Source: Maritimibacter alkaliphilus HTCC2654 (GTDB lineage Bacteria > Pseudomonadota > Alphaproteobacteria > Rhodobacterales > Rhodobacteraceae). Taken from it: a stretch of DNA of 64,000 bases. The notes below the pieces were generated by a model that saw only the letters and a program-made list of their open reading frames with translations, was not told the DNA's origin and ran no database searches. The DNA is taken from NCBI RefSeq assembly GCF_000152805.1, contig NZ_AAMT01000013.1, forward strand, positions 42,929 to 106,928, read 5' to 3'. A program made the translations under genes and the position numbers. Positions within the stretch are counted from its first letter, which is position 1. Every line of letters starts with the position of its first letter. Shown one piece after another: positions 51,181-60,306 of the stretch.

Positions 51181-52119
51181 TCAGGCGGCCTCGGCACTGC
51201 GACCTGCCCTGCCCACCTCCGATCTGGCGATCAGATAGTCGCAGGCGCGCTGCGCGTCCGCGGCGTGCTTGAAGATCGCGCCCTTGTCTGAGCGCAGGAC
51301 ACGCAACCAGTTGTGCAGGTAGGCGGCGTTCATCTCGAGCGTATGGGCCGTGAAGCCGAGCGTCTGACCCAGAAACACCGAGGTCAGTTCGGCGACGATC
51401 TCCTCGCGGGCATAGGCCGTATTGCCGAACTTCGAGAGCCCGAAATCGCGGTTCAACCGATGCGGGGCTTTCGTGGCATGGGCCAGCTCATGCGCCCAGA
51501 CCCCATAGAAACTGCGCGGGTCCTGGAACCGCGTGATGGACGGCATGTAGACCTTGTCCACGGGTGGCAGATAATAGGCTTCCGTTCCCGTGAAGACGGT
51601 CGTGATGTCGATGGCATCGAAAAACGCCTGCATGTGCGGGATGGGCTCGGAGGGTGGATGCTCGGGCATGGGCTCCGGATCGGGGAAGAAGCTGTCGGGC
51701 AGGCCCTCGATCTGGCAGGCGTTGAAGACGCGGTAGGATTTCTGAAAACGGAAGATCCGGGCCTCCTCGGAGCGGTCACCCCCATCGCTGCGACCGTCCT
51801 CATCAGCGGCGTTCGCCTGGCTTTGTCCGTAGTAGACGACGACAGACGATTTCTCTCCCTTGCGCACCTTTGCGTCCAAGGCATTGGCCTGTGGCAGCGT
51901 CATCCAAAAGGGTGAGCTGTGGCCCGCCATCACGGTCCGCATCGTCAGCAGGAAGTTGTTCACGCCTTGGTAGGGTTCACCGCCCACGCGCAGGGGGCGT
52001 GAGCTGCCGCCTGCGGTCCAGTGCTTGCGCCACGGCAGGACGCCGCGCTCGATGATGCGGATGATTTCGTTTGTGATGACCTCGGAGGCATCGAATTTGG
52101 GCGTGCGGGATCGGACCAT
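51181..52119 (-). CDS. ardC: ArdC-like antirestriction protein
   Basis: 312 residues from ATG 52119. N-terminal ArdC ssDNA-binding domain (DASEVITNEIIRIIERGVLPW, RVGGEPYQGVNNFLL) and a C-terminal zincin-like metallopeptidase domain (VWAHELAHATKAPHRL, i.e. HExxH, then AREEIVAELTSVFLG). ArdC proteins bind single-stranded DNA and protect entering plasmids from type I and II restriction. Full length. Confidence 0.92.
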   Translation of the reverse strand: MVRSRTPKFDASEVITNEIIRIIERGVLPWRKHWTAGGSSRPLRVGGEPYQGVNNFLLTMRTVMAGHSSPFWMTLPQANALDAKVRKGEKSSVVVYYGQSQANAADEDGRSDGGDRSEEARIFRFQKSYRVFNACQIEGLPDSFFPDPEPMPEHPPSEPIPHMQAFFDAIDITTVFTGTEAYYLPPVDKVYMPSITRFQDPRSFYGVWAHELAHATKAPHRLNRDFGLSKFGNTAYAREEIVAELTSVFLGQTLGFTAHTLEMNAAYLHNWLRVLRSDKGAIFKHAADAQRACDYLIARSEVGRAGRSAEAA

Positions 52120-52159
52120 GGCTGGCGTCCTTTCGAGTTTTGGTGAGAGGGAATGGAGA

Positions 52160-52630
52160 TCAGATTGACCGACGGGGTCGCGGATCGTTGGTGATGCTGG
52201 CACCGAGCTTTTCGACCATGTCGATGTAGGTGGTCAGCGAGACGGATCTGCCGGCACCCGAATGGTCCGGGTCGAGCGATCCGTCCCGCGTCACCCGCGG
52301 CAGGGTCGCGAAAGCGATGACCTCGGTGACGGGTCGGATATCGATGAACGGGGTTCTTCGTGCGACCGCGAGGGCGGCCAAGGGAAAGCGCTCGATCGGC
52401 GCGAGGGTCGACACGGTGGTCCAACCGAGATGAATGGATGTCCCGCCCTCGCCGCAGATCACATGCGCATTCGGCAATATCGCCACCTGCCTGAGAAGGA
52501 CGAGATCGCGCAACACAGTCTCGCGTTCGAGCCGCCGTGCCAATTCTAGCTGGCCAGTTCGGCGCAGTTCCTTGTGTCGCCACCATGAGGCAGCGGTCGC
52601 GCGCAGCACGCGCAAGACACCTGTTTGCAT
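52160..52630 (-). CDS. Hypothetical protein upstream of ardC
   Basis: 156 residues from ATG 52630 (ATG 52645 is also in frame). The middle (LPNAHVICGEGGTSIHLGWT, APIERFPLAALAVA) looks beta-rich; the N-terminus is basic and helical. No family recognised. First gene of the leftward ardC unit. Confidence 0.6.
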   Translation of the reverse strand: MQTGVLRVLRATAASWWRHKELRRTGQLELARRLERETVLRDLVLLRQVAILPNAHVICGEGGTSIHLGWTTVSTLAPIERFPLAALAVARRTPFIDIRPVTEVIAFATLPRVTRDGSLDPDHSGAGRSVSLTTYIDMVEKLGASITNDPRPRRSI

Positions 52631-52645
52631 GGGAATGCCCTTCAT

Positions 52646-53790
52646 CAGGAAAGACAGACCGGAACCCGGCCCGGACCCATCTGAGGGACCCCAAAGGCCC
52701 TCATCCGTCAGTCACAAAACCCGAAGTCCACTTTCACTTTTCGTGGACCAAACCCATGAAACACCCAACCGCCACCGAACTGTACTGGTACGACGGGATC
52801 AGAACTTCCACAGGGCCCATCGGCTAGACCTGTGGCGGTTCCTTCTTCACGAGATAGCCCAGACCGCTCAATCGGCCCGCAACTGCCAACTTCTTCGTAA
52901 AGCGTGCTGATGCTTTGGCTTCCCGTCGATGTAGCGGATCGGCACCCTGGAAAGGGAAATCATGTCGATGAAGGCTGTTATGGGCATGATTTCCCATCGC
53001 GAATACCAAAAAACGCAATAACCTATTGTTATTACTTCATTTTCCCCCATCTGACGGATCAGATCATTCCGCAGCCAACATCAATGCACTCTTTTGAAGA
53101 GTTCGGGTGTCATGAAATCAAGAGATTGAGTTGCAACCGCTGTTCTGCGATGTCCTCGTCGTCCACTACGACCAAATCAGCGGAACGCGGGACCGCTGGC
53201 AACCAGCTGCTGCGCTTGAGGAACCGATTGCCTCGTTGGCCATGTCGCCATTATCGAAGTGACTGAGAAGTTACCGGCTCCCCCTTCCCCGCGCGCGGGA
53301 ATTCGAGGATCGAGCCCTTGGTCAAACGGTTTTGGCAACCATCGATCGTCTGCTCCTTGTGCGCTACGGCCCGTAGCCACGATATCATGCAACAGACATC
53401 CACAACCTACCTCTCAGGCATTAGCACCGATGAAGGCCAAGCGAATATCCGAGGCCAGGACCCAAATCGCCGTCAGCAGGCGCCGGATAGCGTAGAGCCA
53501 ATTGTTGAGGGTATTCATCATCAGATCTCAGACATCGAAAAGGGCAGGGGCCGCGGAGGCGCGCAACTGCTAGGTTGGCTGCAGCGCAACGCTCTGTATG
53601 TTCTTCGCTAGCCGCCTTTGCGCTACTAGCAGCGATGGTCACCAGCTGAGGTTTTACCATGATGATCGGGATGCCCTCGTCATCAGAGCTTCGCCGGGAC
53701 GAAGGCGAAAGCCACTTTCACGATCTCAAATACCGCCACACCTCAACCCCCTAACTTTCCTCTCTCGAACACCGTTTGTGTGCCGAGAAC
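52646..53790. other. Long gap with no convincing gene
   Basis: About 1.1 kb between the ardC unit and repC. It has a small hairpin (GTCCAC 52726-52731 / GTGGAC 52743-52748), scattered short open frames of poor composition, and one 35-residue hydrophobic leftward frame at 53414-53521. It appears to be degenerate sequence or a regulatory/origin flank. No recognisable insertion sequence. Confidence 0.4.
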
Positions 53791-53793
53791 CTA

Positions 53794-53809
53794 CTTAACA
53801 GCTGTTAAG
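53794..53809. promoter_or_regulatory. parS-like palindrome 1
   Basis: Perfect 16-bp palindrome CTTAACAGCTGTTAAG, which fits the repABC centromere pattern (GTTNNNNGCNNNNAAC in the core). It lies 42 nt beyond the repC stop, a known position for parS in repABC plasmids. RepB binding is inferred. Confidence 0.75.
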
Positions 53810-53839
53810 TTATGCCATGCCAGCCGCACGAGATCTGAG

Positions 53840-53855
53840 TTTAACAGCTGTTAAG
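53840..53855. promoter_or_regulatory. parS-like palindrome 2, overlapping the repC stop
   Basis: TTTAACAGCTGTTAAG: the same palindrome with one outer mismatch, 46 bp from the first copy and including the repC stop codon. Two copies support a RepB partition site rather than chance. Confidence 0.75.
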
Positions 53856-55062
53856 CCGCGTTCCGCCGGCCAATCAATGCCATGACCATTGGGCCACAGG
53901 AAAACTCGCCTGCCGCAGCTTTGGCAGTCAGAGCTCGCAAGTATCCACCAGGCGATCTTATGTCGGCGAAGCGTTCCAGCATGGCAGCAACGACGATCGA
54001 CGCTTGCTCCGGACCCATGAACCGCTGTGCTTCTTCCCATGCAGACGCACTGATTCCCATGGCTGGCCGCACATGGCACGCCGCATCGAAGAGCTGATGC
54101 CAATGCCGGATCTCACCTTGGTAAAAGGTCTTAAGCGAGGGACATGCCGCGATCACTAGGTGCAGCGGGATCTTTGGCAGGTGTCTTGTGTCCTGTTCAT
54201 CGACGTCAGCCACAGGCTCATCCGTGTCCACATCTGGCACACCCGCCGCCGCCCCGCTTTTTTCTAAAGCAGGTTCAAGATCTATAGATTCTTTATTTGA
54301 ATTATGATGGTGACGCTCAGAATGGGCATCATTGGTGTTCATTTCTTCTGTTTCAGGGCCATCAATGATGTTGCGTGCCTGGTCAAGGAGAGCTTCAAGG
54401 TCGGCTCGATAGGCCGCGAGGTCCTCAATTGAAAGCTTGCGGCGAAGCGCGCGGGCTGTGAGTGCAGCCTTGTCGCGAAGCTGATCCCAGAAGCCTAGGC
54501 CGGGCTGTATCTCGTCTCCGAACTCGGCGAGGGCCGCGAGGTCGCGTCGCATGAGGCTTACGACCTCTCTCAGGCGCCTGACGCGCTCCTCAGCCTCACG
54601 TACGGCCTCTGCGGCCCGTGCTATCTCCTCGGACTGACAGTAGAGCGGGGAAAGATCGAAGCCAAAGGCAACGCGATCTTCGCCGTGCTTGCGGACGTAA
54701 CGCTTCCCATTGGGGCTATCGCGCCGCTGGAGCAAGCCAGCCTCGACAAGACGCGCGAGGTGACGACGCATCGTGGAGCAGGGCATACCATTCAGGCGCT
54801 CACAGATCGCCTTGTTCGAGGGGAAGACGACCATCTCGGCGTTCCCGCCAAGCGCATCGTCCGGAAAGAAGCTGAGGAGCCCCTGCAAAACCGTCAGATC
54901 ACGTTCCGAGACCCCAAAGGCCGCTTGCGCCTTGGAGAGCTCGCGCAGGAGTTCCCACTTGTTAACGGGTCTGGCTGGAACAGATGCCTCGGGTCGCTCA
55001 ATGACGCGCAAATGGGCGTGCGAAATCGGCCGCATAAACGGCGAGATTGGTGTGTACTCCAT
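53851..55062 (-). CDS. repC: Plasmid replication initiator RepC
   Basis: 403 residues from ATG 55062 (EYTPISPFMRPISHAH); a GTG at 55074 is possible. N-terminal winged-helix domain (KWELLRELSKAQAAFGV, VFPSNKAICERLNGMPCSTMRRHLARLVEAGLLQRRDS), a linker rich in Glu, His and Asp (about 245-300), and a C-terminal domain (GEIRHWHQLFDAACHVRPAMGIS, IRSPGGYLRALTAKAAAGEF) typical of RepC. The replication origin of repABC plasmids usually lies within repC itself. Its level is probably limited by the antisense RNA just upstream. Confidence 0.93.
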   Translation of the reverse strand: MEYTPISPFMRPISHAHLRVIERPEASVPARPVNKWELLRELSKAQAAFGVSERDLTVLQGLLSFFPDDALGGNAEMVVFPSNKAICERLNGMPCSTMRRHLARLVEAGLLQRRDSPNGKRYVRKHGEDRVAFGFDLSPLYCQSEEIARAAEAVREAEERVRRLREVVSLMRRDLAALAEFGDEIQPGLGFWDQLRDKAALTARALRRKLSIEDLAAYRADLEALLDQARNIIDGPETEEMNTNDAHSERHHHNSNKESIDLEPALEKSGAAAGVPDVDTDEPVADVDEQDTRHLPKIPLHLVIAACPSLKTFYQGEIRHWHQLFDAACHVRPAMGISASAWEEAQRFMGPEQASIVVAAMLERFADIRSPGGYLRALTAKAAAGEFSCGPMVMALIGRRNAA

Positions 55063-55147
55063 GAAAATGTCCACGAAGACAAAAATTCTAGGGCCCGCGA
55101 ATCGCTTTGCGCTTGCGGGGTAGGGGCCAGAACGCTACATTCAGAAG

Positions 55148-55238
55148 TGCGAAAACTGAGATTTTGTAGCGGGCTGATCCCGGTGCGAAACCTTACAAAG
55201 GTCTCGTGAAGCTAGCTTCTCGGGGCCTTTTTCTTTTT
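55148..55238 (+). ncRNA. repABC counter-transcribed antisense RNA (ctRNA)
   Basis: On the strand opposite to rep transcription, -35 TTGCGG (55113-55118), 17-bp spacer and -10 TACATT (55136-55141) predict a start near 55148. A strong hairpin at 55200-55227 (13-bp arms around GAAGCTAGCTTC) followed by TTTTTCTTTTT (55228-55238) ends it. About 90 nt between repB and repC, exactly as for the incompatibility RNA of other repABC plasmids, which represses repC. Confidence 0.7.
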
Positions 55239-55275
55239 GCCTGTATCGTGCCTCCTTCTTGTTGGTTGCTCTTCC

Positions 55276-56205
55276 TCAGTCTCCTGAACGCTTCCAGCGC
55301 TCATGAAGCTCGGTAATCAGCTTTGGGGCGTTGCCCTCCAACCAGCTGATAAAATCAGGTTCATCCGTAGTTAGATCAAGTTTGAGCTGCTTGCCTTGGC
55401 GGCCGGTCTTGACCGTCGCAGCTCCAACACCGGGGATCGCCAAAGCAGGCACACCCTTTCTAGACGGGCTTGCTTTCTTCTCTGCTCTCTTCGCAGCTGC
55501 CAGAACTGCGAGAAACGCACGCTCAGAAACCTCATCGACCGAGCCGGAACTTTCGGACTTGGCTGCATGAGCTACGGCTTGCAGTTGGTCTCGATCACCG
55601 TCGTAGGCACCCAAAGCCTTTTTGAGCTCTTCCCATCTTGGGCGACCAATCCCGGGAGCCGCACCAATTGCCTGGATGAGTTCCTCGCCGACCGTCCGAA
55701 CGACACTCAAGAGTTGTGAAACCCCAGCTTCGTGGAGGTTAAGGACATCGGCGACACCTCGATTGGTGCGCTCAGCCCCTTCCAAATGATCACCGTCCAG
55801 AAGTGCCGTCGCAACGAGCGCACGCTCAATAAAGCTCAGATCACGACGCTCTTGGTTCTCGAGAAGCTGATCTCGAAGCGCTTGATCACCTTCAACCTCT
55901 GTGACGATGGCTCGAACTTTGATACCGAGTTCGCGACATGCTTCCAAGCGTCTGCGGCCATAGATCAGGTTGTAGCGATCGCCTTCCAGTGGGCGGACCA
56001 AGACAGGCACACGCTGACCGTTCTTGGAAATAGAGTTCTTCAGGCCCTCAACGTCAATCTGAAGCCTGTCATCCAACCGTCCTTCGGTAACAATCTGCGC
56101 CGGATCGATCTCAAAAACACCGCCACGCAGTCGGCGCCCTTCAAGAGCGTCAGGAGCGTTGCGAAGGGTCTGCAGCGGCAGGCCAAGTTTAGGCTTTCTT
56201 GCCAT
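55276..56205 (-). CDS. repB: Plasmid partition protein RepB (ParB family)
   Basis: 309 residues from ATG 56205, overlapping repA by 17 nt. ParB domain: GRLDDRLQIDVEGLKNSI, QRVPVLVRPLEGDRYNLI, YGRRRLEACRELG, LLENQERRDLSFIERALVA and an HTH (VADVLNLHEAGVSQLLSV). It binds parS, probably the two palindromes past repC, and works with RepA. Confidence 0.93.
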   Translation of the reverse strand: MARKPKLGLPLQTLRNAPDALEGRRLRGGVFEIDPAQIVTEGRLDDRLQIDVEGLKNSISKNGQRVPVLVRPLEGDRYNLIYGRRRLEACRELGIKVRAIVTEVEGDQALRDQLLENQERRDLSFIERALVATALLDGDHLEGAERTNRGVADVLNLHEAGVSQLLSVVRTVGEELIQAIGAAPGIGRPRWEELKKALGAYDGDRDQLQAVAHAAKSESSGSVDEVSERAFLAVLAAAKRAEKKASPSRKGVPALAIPGVGAATVKTGRQGKQLKLDLTTDEPDFISWLEGNAPKLITELHERWKRSGD

Positions 56206-57382
56206 TCCGCCCCCATGTGTTCTGGATGATTTCAGCGATCTCATCGTTCACTGCGTTCATAGATTCGATCGCACGATCAAACGTCTGACGCGTGAAGTCC
56301 TTCTTGTCAGCTTCGTAGAGCGTTTGCTTGGTCAAGCCGGCATCAGAAATTGCGGTCGACTCAACCATGTGATTGGTCAGGACCGACCTCCCAAAGAGCC
56401 CGCGAATGAAGGCGATGACTTCGGTCTGTGGCGCGTCGCCGACTTTGTATCGCGTTGGCAAGAAGCGAAGCCAATCGAAGCGCAGATTTGCGCCTGCATC
56501 CCTGATTACTCCAAGGAGATCCGCAGTCATTCGCAGGAATTGGGACATCGACATAAGGTCAAGCATCTGCGGGTGAACCGTCACGAGCACACCCGAGGAC
56601 GCGGAAAGTGCTGACATCGTCAAGAAACCAAGTTGCGGCGGACAGTCGATCACAACAACGTCGTAGTTCGCTTCAACACTATCGAGTGCGTCATGAACTC
56701 TCGCGAAGAACGCCTTCGCTCCGCCTCGCTGGATCGCAGCAGGCGTCTCGTGCTCGAACTCCATGAGTTCAAGGTTGCCCGGGATAAGATCAAGGCCGCG
56801 GATGTAGGTTTTGCGGATCACTTCGGCGATCGGAACCGGATCGTCATAGCGAACGGCATCATAGAGGGTTCCGCCCTCCATGAGGTCGAGTTCTGGCTGG
56901 ATTCCGTGAAGAGCCGAAAGAGATGCTTGGGGGTCGAGATCGATCGCAAGAACCCTGTACCCCTTGAGCGCCAAGCGCTGAGCGAGGTGAGCAGACGTCG
57001 TCGTTTTGCCCGATCCGCCCTTGAAGTTCACCACTGAAACGACTTGAAGCTCGTCACCGTCGCGACGTCCAGGCACGTAAGTTCCAGACTTCTTTGCATT
57101 TCCTTCAAGCGTCTGACGGATTTCCCAGATATCGTCGAGCGTATAGCGACGATGACTTCCAGCCGTCGTCTCGACGTCAACGATCTTTCCTTCTCGATGA
57201 AGCTTCCGAAGATAGGTATGGTCGACACCAAGGAGTTCAGCAGCTTCGCCGCTGGTCAAAGTGCGCATCACCTTCTTTGCATCCGGTGGGAAGTGTGCAG
57301 CGCGCTGAGCATGCAGGTTCGACGCGAGAAGTTCCGCGTAGTGCCCGATGGCGATATCTAGATCCTGTTCTGCTTCGCTCAT
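56189..57382 (-). CDS. repA: Plasmid partition ATPase RepA (ParA family)
   Basis: 397 residues. N-terminal HTH (TSGEAAELLGVDHTYLRKL) used for autorepression, then a ParA ATPase: Walker A FKGGSGKTTTSAHLAQRL, Walker A' DLDPQASLSALHG, Walker B VVIDCPPQLGFL. It segregates the plasmid with RepB and represses its own promoter. The 134-bp upstream gap has AACGCGC direct repeats (57389-57425) that may be its operator. Confidence 0.95.
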   Translation of the reverse strand: MSEAEQDLDIAIGHYAELLASNLHAQRAAHFPPDAKKVMRTLTSGEAAELLGVDHTYLRKLHREGKIVDVETTAGSHRRYTLDDIWEIRQTLEGNAKKSGTYVPGRRDGDELQVVSVVNFKGGSGKTTTSAHLAQRLALKGYRVLAIDLDPQASLSALHGIQPELDLMEGGTLYDAVRYDDPVPIAEVIRKTYIRGLDLIPGNLELMEFEHETPAAIQRGGAKAFFARVHDALDSVEANYDVVVIDCPPQLGFLTMSALSASSGVLVTVHPQMLDLMSMSQFLRMTADLLGVIRDAGANLRFDWLRFLPTRYKVGDAPQTEVIAFIRGLFGRSVLTNHMVESTAISDAGLTKQTLYEADKKDFTRQTFDRAIESMNAVNDEIAEIIQNTWGRNGKKA

Positions 57383-57516
57383 GTCTGCCCCGATCCGTGG
57401 GCGCGTTTTTTATGTGACCGCGCGTTATTTTTCGAGACTATTGCCCGACCACCCAGATTCGTGCAAGCACTTTCTAGATTTAGTGGCAATCCGTCAGGCC
57501 AACACAAGTGTCGTGT

Positions 57517-58398
57517 TCAGAGGAGCCCCAACTTTTCCGCACGCTCAAGCAGCATTTTGACCGAAGACGGCTGCCAGCTGGCACGACCTCGAGGGGTCCG
57601 TTCGCGCATCGATTCCAGCCGGTCGCAGATCGCCTGCAGCGTGATTTCGGGGTCCGCGCCTTTGATCGCCGCCACGATGGCAGGCAGGCGGTCATCGGTT
57701 TCGCGCCGTCCGGCGCGGCCAAGCACCTCGGCAGGAAGGAACCCGTCACGCACATATGCCTTCACAGCGCGGAGCAGGCGGCTTTGTGTCCAATGGCGAT
57801 CTGGGGGCAGGGGGCCATTGATGATCCGCAGCAGGTCTTCCCAGGCCATATCCGGCCGCAAGCGGCGCACATGGGGCACCCAATCCTGCGCGGTCTCGTT
57901 GAGGCGCTCCATGTAGCCGTCCTGTCGCGCCAGCCGCACCTTGCGCAGCGCAGCGGGATCCTTGGCGCGTAGCCCAGGATTGCCACCAACGCGCCCTTTG
58001 GCGCGCGCAGAGGCAAGCCCGGCCTTTGTGCGCTCTCGTATCAGCGCGCGCTCGAACTCGGCCGCAGCGCCCAGAACTTGCAATGTGAACTTGCCCTGCG
58101 GGGAAGCGGTGTCGATGGGGTCCTGCAGGGAGCGGAAGAACGCTCCCTTGGCCTCCAGACGTTCGATCACCTCCAGCAAGTGCGACAGAGATCGCGCAAG
58201 CCGGTCGATCCGCACAACGACCAGCGTGTCGCCGCTCTGGACGCGTTCGAGCACGCGTGCTAGCACCGGTCGCGCGCGATTGCCGCCCGAGGCGTGCTCT
58301 TCAAAGATCTCGACGCAACCCGCAGTTTGCAGGGCCTCAGACTGGGGCAGGGGGGTCTGATCCTCTGTGGAAACACGGGCGTAGCCTATCAGCGGCAT
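57517..58398 (-). CDS. Serine recombinase (resolvase/invertase family)
   Basis: 293 residues from ATG 58398 (IGYARVSTEDQ); the frame stays open to 58674, and an ATG at 58485 is an alternative. Catalytic Ser in YARVSTEDQ, the VVVRIDRLARS motif and the E-helix ALIRERTKAGLASARAKGR are intact. The C-terminal half is longer than in Tn3 resolvases (about 185) and has an extra HTH-like region. It may resolve plasmid multimers or belong to the Tni element at the right edge. Confidence 0.88.
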   Translation of the reverse strand: MPLIGYARVSTEDQTPLPQSEALQTAGCVEIFEEHASGGNRARPVLARVLERVQSGDTLVVVRIDRLARSLSHLLEVIERLEAKGAFFRSLQDPIDTASPQGKFTLQVLGAAAEFERALIRERTKAGLASARAKGRVGGNPGLRAKDPAALRKVRLARQDGYMERLNETAQDWVPHVRRLRPDMAWEDLLRIINGPLPPDRHWTQSRLLRAVKAYVRDGFLPAEVLGRAGRRETDDRLPAIVAAIKGADPEITLQAICDRLESMRERTPRGRASWQPSSVKMLLERAEKLGLL

Positions 58399-58624
58399 GA
58401 AAACGGGCTGTTTGCAATTTAAGATACCGCTATTAAACGACCGTTTGTAAATGAATGCAAGGGCGCGCTCTGTGGCGCTGTTCATCAGAAAGCCCTTGGT
58501 TTCCATACGCAGAGCGCGATCAGGGAGGTCTCGCGGACCATCGCGCGCGCGTGCTATGTAAGGTGTACAAACGCACTCTGATAAAACCCTTGGGTAAAGC
58601 TCAAAATAGCTGTATTTTGCGCAT

Positions 58625-59692
58625 ATGAGGCCTGGAACCCCCGCATTGTATGATGAATCCGACGCGCTCGGCATTTATGCTGAGGAGGTCGAACAGGCGT
58701 CTGAGGACGACCTGTGGTTTCTGCCCGGTCCGATGGACGACGAGCCGGACTATTTGCCGCCGGGACCACGGGCCGAACCGCGTGAAACCGAGGTCCTCGA
58801 CGAATGGCGGAAGGCAGAGGGCGGGCAGGCCGCGCGTCTTGCCCGTGTGGCCGGTCGCGTCGGCGCGCTGGACGACCGGTTGAAGCGCGGACCGGAAGGA
58901 TGGCGGCATCGGCTTGCGCTGATGGAGGCCGCAGATTTGAGCTGGCACACCGGTGACCGCATCAGCCAAGACCGGCTGGCGCTCTGGATCTCGCTGCGCC
59001 TGTCCGGTGTCCAGGACGACACGGCGGCGCTGGCGCGAGTCGGATGGGCGATTCGGCGACTGACGGGTGGACCGGGACCGGAGCAGGACCTTTCCGCCTT
59101 CCTCGACCGTCGCGACCCCGAGAACATCAGTGATGAGACCGAGCCGTTCGTGGATCGCGCGAGCGGTTGGCTGGATCTGATGGGGCAGGCCACGGACCTG
59201 CACCCGATCACTCGCGCTTGCGCGGGCTTTCACCTCTGGCGCCTCGCGGGGCTCGGGCAGCACGACGACCGTATGGAAGCGGCTGTCGCAGCTGCGCGGA
59301 TCGCGGCCAGCGATGGAAGAGGCGCAGTCTTCACGCCTCTGGCCATGGGCGGGGCAGGGGGACTACGAGCCGGTGGTTCACCGTTCGAACGTCTGGAACG
59401 CTGGCTATACGGGATGGAAGCCGCGTGCCTGACCGCGGTGCGGCACCTTGACGATATCGAGGCATGGTCGGCGCGGGCGGAAGCCGAAATGACATTGCTC
59501 TCGGGCAGGACGCCGCCGGCCTTGCGCGCAGTGCTGACCGAATGGCCGCTCGTCTCTGCGCCAATGGCCCAGGCCCTGACGAGTGCCAGTCGCGCCGCTG
59601 TTCAGCGCAACCTTGCATGGATGCAAGAGCGGGGTCTGATCCGCGAGGTGACAGGACAGGGGCGGTTCAGGATGTGGAAGGCGACAAACTGA
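58625..59692 (+). CDS. RHE_PE00001/DUF1612-like protein with C-terminal HTH
   Basis: 355 residues. N-terminal and central region predominantly helical (DEWRKAEGGQAARLARVAGRV, RHRLALMEAADLSWHTGD, ATDLHPITRACAGFHLWRL), C-terminal winged helix (WPLVSAPMAQALTSASRAAV, MQERGLIREVTGQGRFRMW). It matches my memory of the RHE_PE00001 / DUF1612-HTH_13 proteins found beside repABC in rhizobia and relatives. DNA binding is likely; role unknown. Confidence 0.75.
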   Translation: MRPGTPALYDESDALGIYAEEVEQASEDDLWFLPGPMDDEPDYLPPGPRAEPRETEVLDEWRKAEGGQAARLARVAGRVGALDDRLKRGPEGWRHRLALMEAADLSWHTGDRISQDRLALWISLRLSGVQDDTAALARVGWAIRRLTGGPGPEQDLSAFLDRRDPENISDETEPFVDRASGWLDLMGQATDLHPITRACAGFHLWRLAGLGQHDDRMEAAVAAARIAASDGRGAVFTPLAMGGAGGLRAGGSPFERLERWLYGMEAACLTAVRHLDDIEAWSARAEAEMTLLSGRTPPALRAVLTEWPLVSAPMAQALTSASRAAVQRNLAWMQERGLIREVTGQGRFRMWKATN

Positions 59693-59841
59693 AGGTTAGC
59701 GTGGGTCTCACCCGCTCACTCGACAGCAGCGATAACCGCGAGCACGCGGCAGGGCGCGCAGAAACTCACCAACACTTAATGCATTTGTTGCACTTATTTC
59801 ATATATGGTGGTAGAGAACAGAAACCGGAGAGGAGACCACC

Positions 59842-60306
59842 ATGAACATGCTGGCACACCGACATCTTCCGCCCACGCCGCAGGACGCAGCGATTGCGCG
59901 CGTCTCTGGCCAGGCATTGTCACGCTTCGCCCAGGCGCGCGCGCCGTTGAAACTTCGTGTGACGGACTCCGAGCAGATGGAGCCGATCGAGCTTCCTGCG
60001 GGCGCCGTATCGCTGCTCATGGAGATCCTCGAGGCGATGGCAGCGGGGCGGGGGGTCACCATCATCCCCGAGAACGCCGAACTCTCGACCGTACAGGCCG
60101 CTGAGGTTCTGAACGTCTCGCGTCCGTTCCTGATCAAGCTGCTCGAGGATGGTGCCATACCGCATCGGAAGGTCGGCAAGCATCGCCGCGTCCGCATGGA
60201 AGACGTGATGTCCTACAAGGCCGCGATCGATACCGAGCGTGAAGCTGCGCTCGATCAACTGGCCGCCGACGCTCAAGAGCAGGACATGGGCTACCGCTCG
60301 AAATGA
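59842..60306 (+). CDS. Excisionase-type HTH antitoxin for the PIN toxin
   Basis: 154 residues. A linker-like N-terminus (about 1-75) and an HTH_17/excisionase domain: TIIPENAELSTVQAAEVLNV, SRPFLIKLLEDGAIPHRKVG and HRRVRMEDV. A frequent partner of PIN toxins in VapBC-like modules with 4-nt overlap, as here. Upstream (59785-59820) is AT-rich with the promoter. It likely neutralises the toxin and represses the operon. Confidence 0.85.
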   Translation: MNMLAHRHLPPTPQDAAIARVSGQALSRFAQARAPLKLRVTDSEQMEPIELPAGAVSLLMEILEAMAAGRGVTIIPENAELSTVQAAEVLNVSRPFLIKLLEDGAIPHRKVGKHRRVRMEDVMSYKAAIDTEREAALDQLAADAQEQDMGYRSK

